Source: Nitrospirota bacterium (lineage in GTDB: Bacteria > Nitrospirota > Thermodesulfovibrionia > Thermodesulfovibrionales > UBA6898). Taken from it: a stretch of DNA of 6,134 nt. A model generated the notes under the pieces. The model was not told the DNA's origin. It made no database searches and saw nothing but the letters and a program-made list of their open reading frames with translations. The position numbers and the translations under genes are program-made. The stretch is taken from NCBI GenBank assembly GCA_021787505.1, contig JAJYLU010000122.1, positions 1-6,134 on the forward strand, read 5' to 3'. Below are positions 5,744-6,134 of the stretch, one piece after another (positions within the stretch are counted from its first letter, which is position 1; the number at the start of each line of letters is the position of its first letter).

Positions 5744-6103
5744 TTACCTTGCGGTTCCGGCGATCCTGTTTTTCTCGTCGAGTCTGACGACCTTCGGCGT
5801 GAAATTCCTGGTCTTTTCGTCTTCGAGGTAGACGTAGCTGAATATGATGACCTTGTCCCCAACGACCCCTTTTCTTGCGGTCGGACCGTTAAGACAGATC
5901 TCGCCCGATCCTTTTTTCCCTGCAATCACGTAGGTCTCGAACCGCTCCCCGTTGTTCATGTTGCTGATCATCACCTGTTCGTAGGGGAGGATCCCTGTCG
6001 CTTCCAGAATAGCTTCGTCGATCGTGATGCTCCCCTCATAGGCAAGGTTCGATTCCGTCACCGTAGCCATGTGGATCTTGGCCCTGAGCATGCACCTCAG
6101 CAC
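5744..6103 (-). CDS. panD: Aspartate 1-decarboxylase proenzyme PanD
   Basis: PanD decarboxylates L-aspartate to beta-alanine, which condenses with pantoate to form pantothenate, the precursor of coenzyme A. It is made as a proenzyme and cleaved at a Gly-Ser bond, leaving a pyruvoyl group on the alpha chain as cofactor. The numbering matches E. coli PanD: Lys9 in LRAKIH, Tyr22 and the Gly24-Ser25 cleavage site in YEGSITID, Arg54 and Tyr58 in NNGERFETY, and GSGEICLNGPTARKG near 66-80. Length is 119 residues, slightly shorter than E. coli (126). The start is GTG at 6103, supported by a ribosome binding site and by the exact Ser25 register; later ATGs (Met5, Met12) would remove conserved N-terminal residues. 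Bacteria with this type need a maturation route: PanM-type in enterics, self-cleavage in most others. No maturation gene is in view. panC often lies upstream, but that side is outside the window. Confidence 0.97.
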   Translation of the reverse strand: MLRCMLRAKIHMATVTESNLAYEGSITIDEAILEATGILPYEQVMISNMNNGERFETYVIAGKKGSGEICLNGPTARKGVVGDKVIIFSYVYLEDEKTRNFTPKVVRLDEKNRIAGTAR

Positions 6104-6106
6104 GAT

Positions 6107-6112
6107 TCCTCC
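6107..6112 (-). promoter_or_regulatory. Shine-Dalgarno of panD
   Basis: GGAGGA on the minus strand lies three bases before the GTG start at 6103. It supports GTG over the downstream ATG codons. No promoter can be judged because only 31 bases upstream of the gene are visible. Confidence 0.7.
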
Positions 6113-6134
6113 GAGAAAAAGCGAGGGGTAAGGG

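Noticed and set aside
6097..6134. Possible 3' end of an upstream gene overlapping the panD GTG start, with TGA at 6099-6097
   Set aside because: Only about 12 codons are visible and the other frames are also open here, so an overlapping stop cannot be told from chance. The flanking sequence would settle it.

Overview
The window is an ordinary-looking stretch of bacterial chromosome carrying five well-supported protein genes: two on the plus strand at the left, one very large gene on the minus strand in the middle, one plus-strand gene to its right, and one minus-strand gene at the right edge. By eye the coding DNA is moderately GC-rich, with AT-richer gaps between genes. The mix (COG1615/UPF0182 giant membrane protein, bacterial PanD, HisH, TRIC/UPF0126 protein) fits a Gram-negative environmental bacterium such as Nitrospirota or the old Deltaproteobacteria. 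That placement is a low-confidence inference, because nothing in the window is a true taxonomic marker.

Layout: 62-883 (+) is a class I SAM-dependent methyltransferase. 884-1190 is a noncoding gap ending in a good promoter. 1191-1802 (+) is hisH, the glutaminase subunit of imidazole glycerol phosphate synthase. After a 33-nt gap it meets, tail to tail, the 898-codon UPF0182 gene at 1836-4532 (-). A 415-nt divergent gap (4533-4947) holds a promoter for each flanking gene. 4948-5556 (+) encodes a seven-helix TRIC-family (YicG/YadS-like) membrane protein. A 187-nt tail-to-tail gap follows, then panD (aspartate 1-decarboxylase proenzyme) at 5744-6103 (-), whose upstream neighbour lies outside the window.

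The genes do not form one operon or pathway. HisH serves histidine (and AICAR) production and PanD makes beta-alanine for pantothenate/CoA. The methyltransferase substrate and the UPF0182 function are unknown. The TRIC-family protein probably conducts a cation. All five seem to be separately transcribed, or to continue outside the window.

The most notable pattern is in translation starts. UPF0182, the TRIC gene and panD each have a clear Shine-Dalgarno sequence. The methyltransferase and hisH have none, and instead carry a -10-like hexamer 6-7 nt before the ATG, as expected for leaderless mRNAs. Also worth a look are hisH standing apart from hisA/hisF, short direct repeats ahead of hisH, and a palindrome touching the TRIC promoter. 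I found no mobile element, CRISPR array, RNA gene or clearly new multi-gene system.
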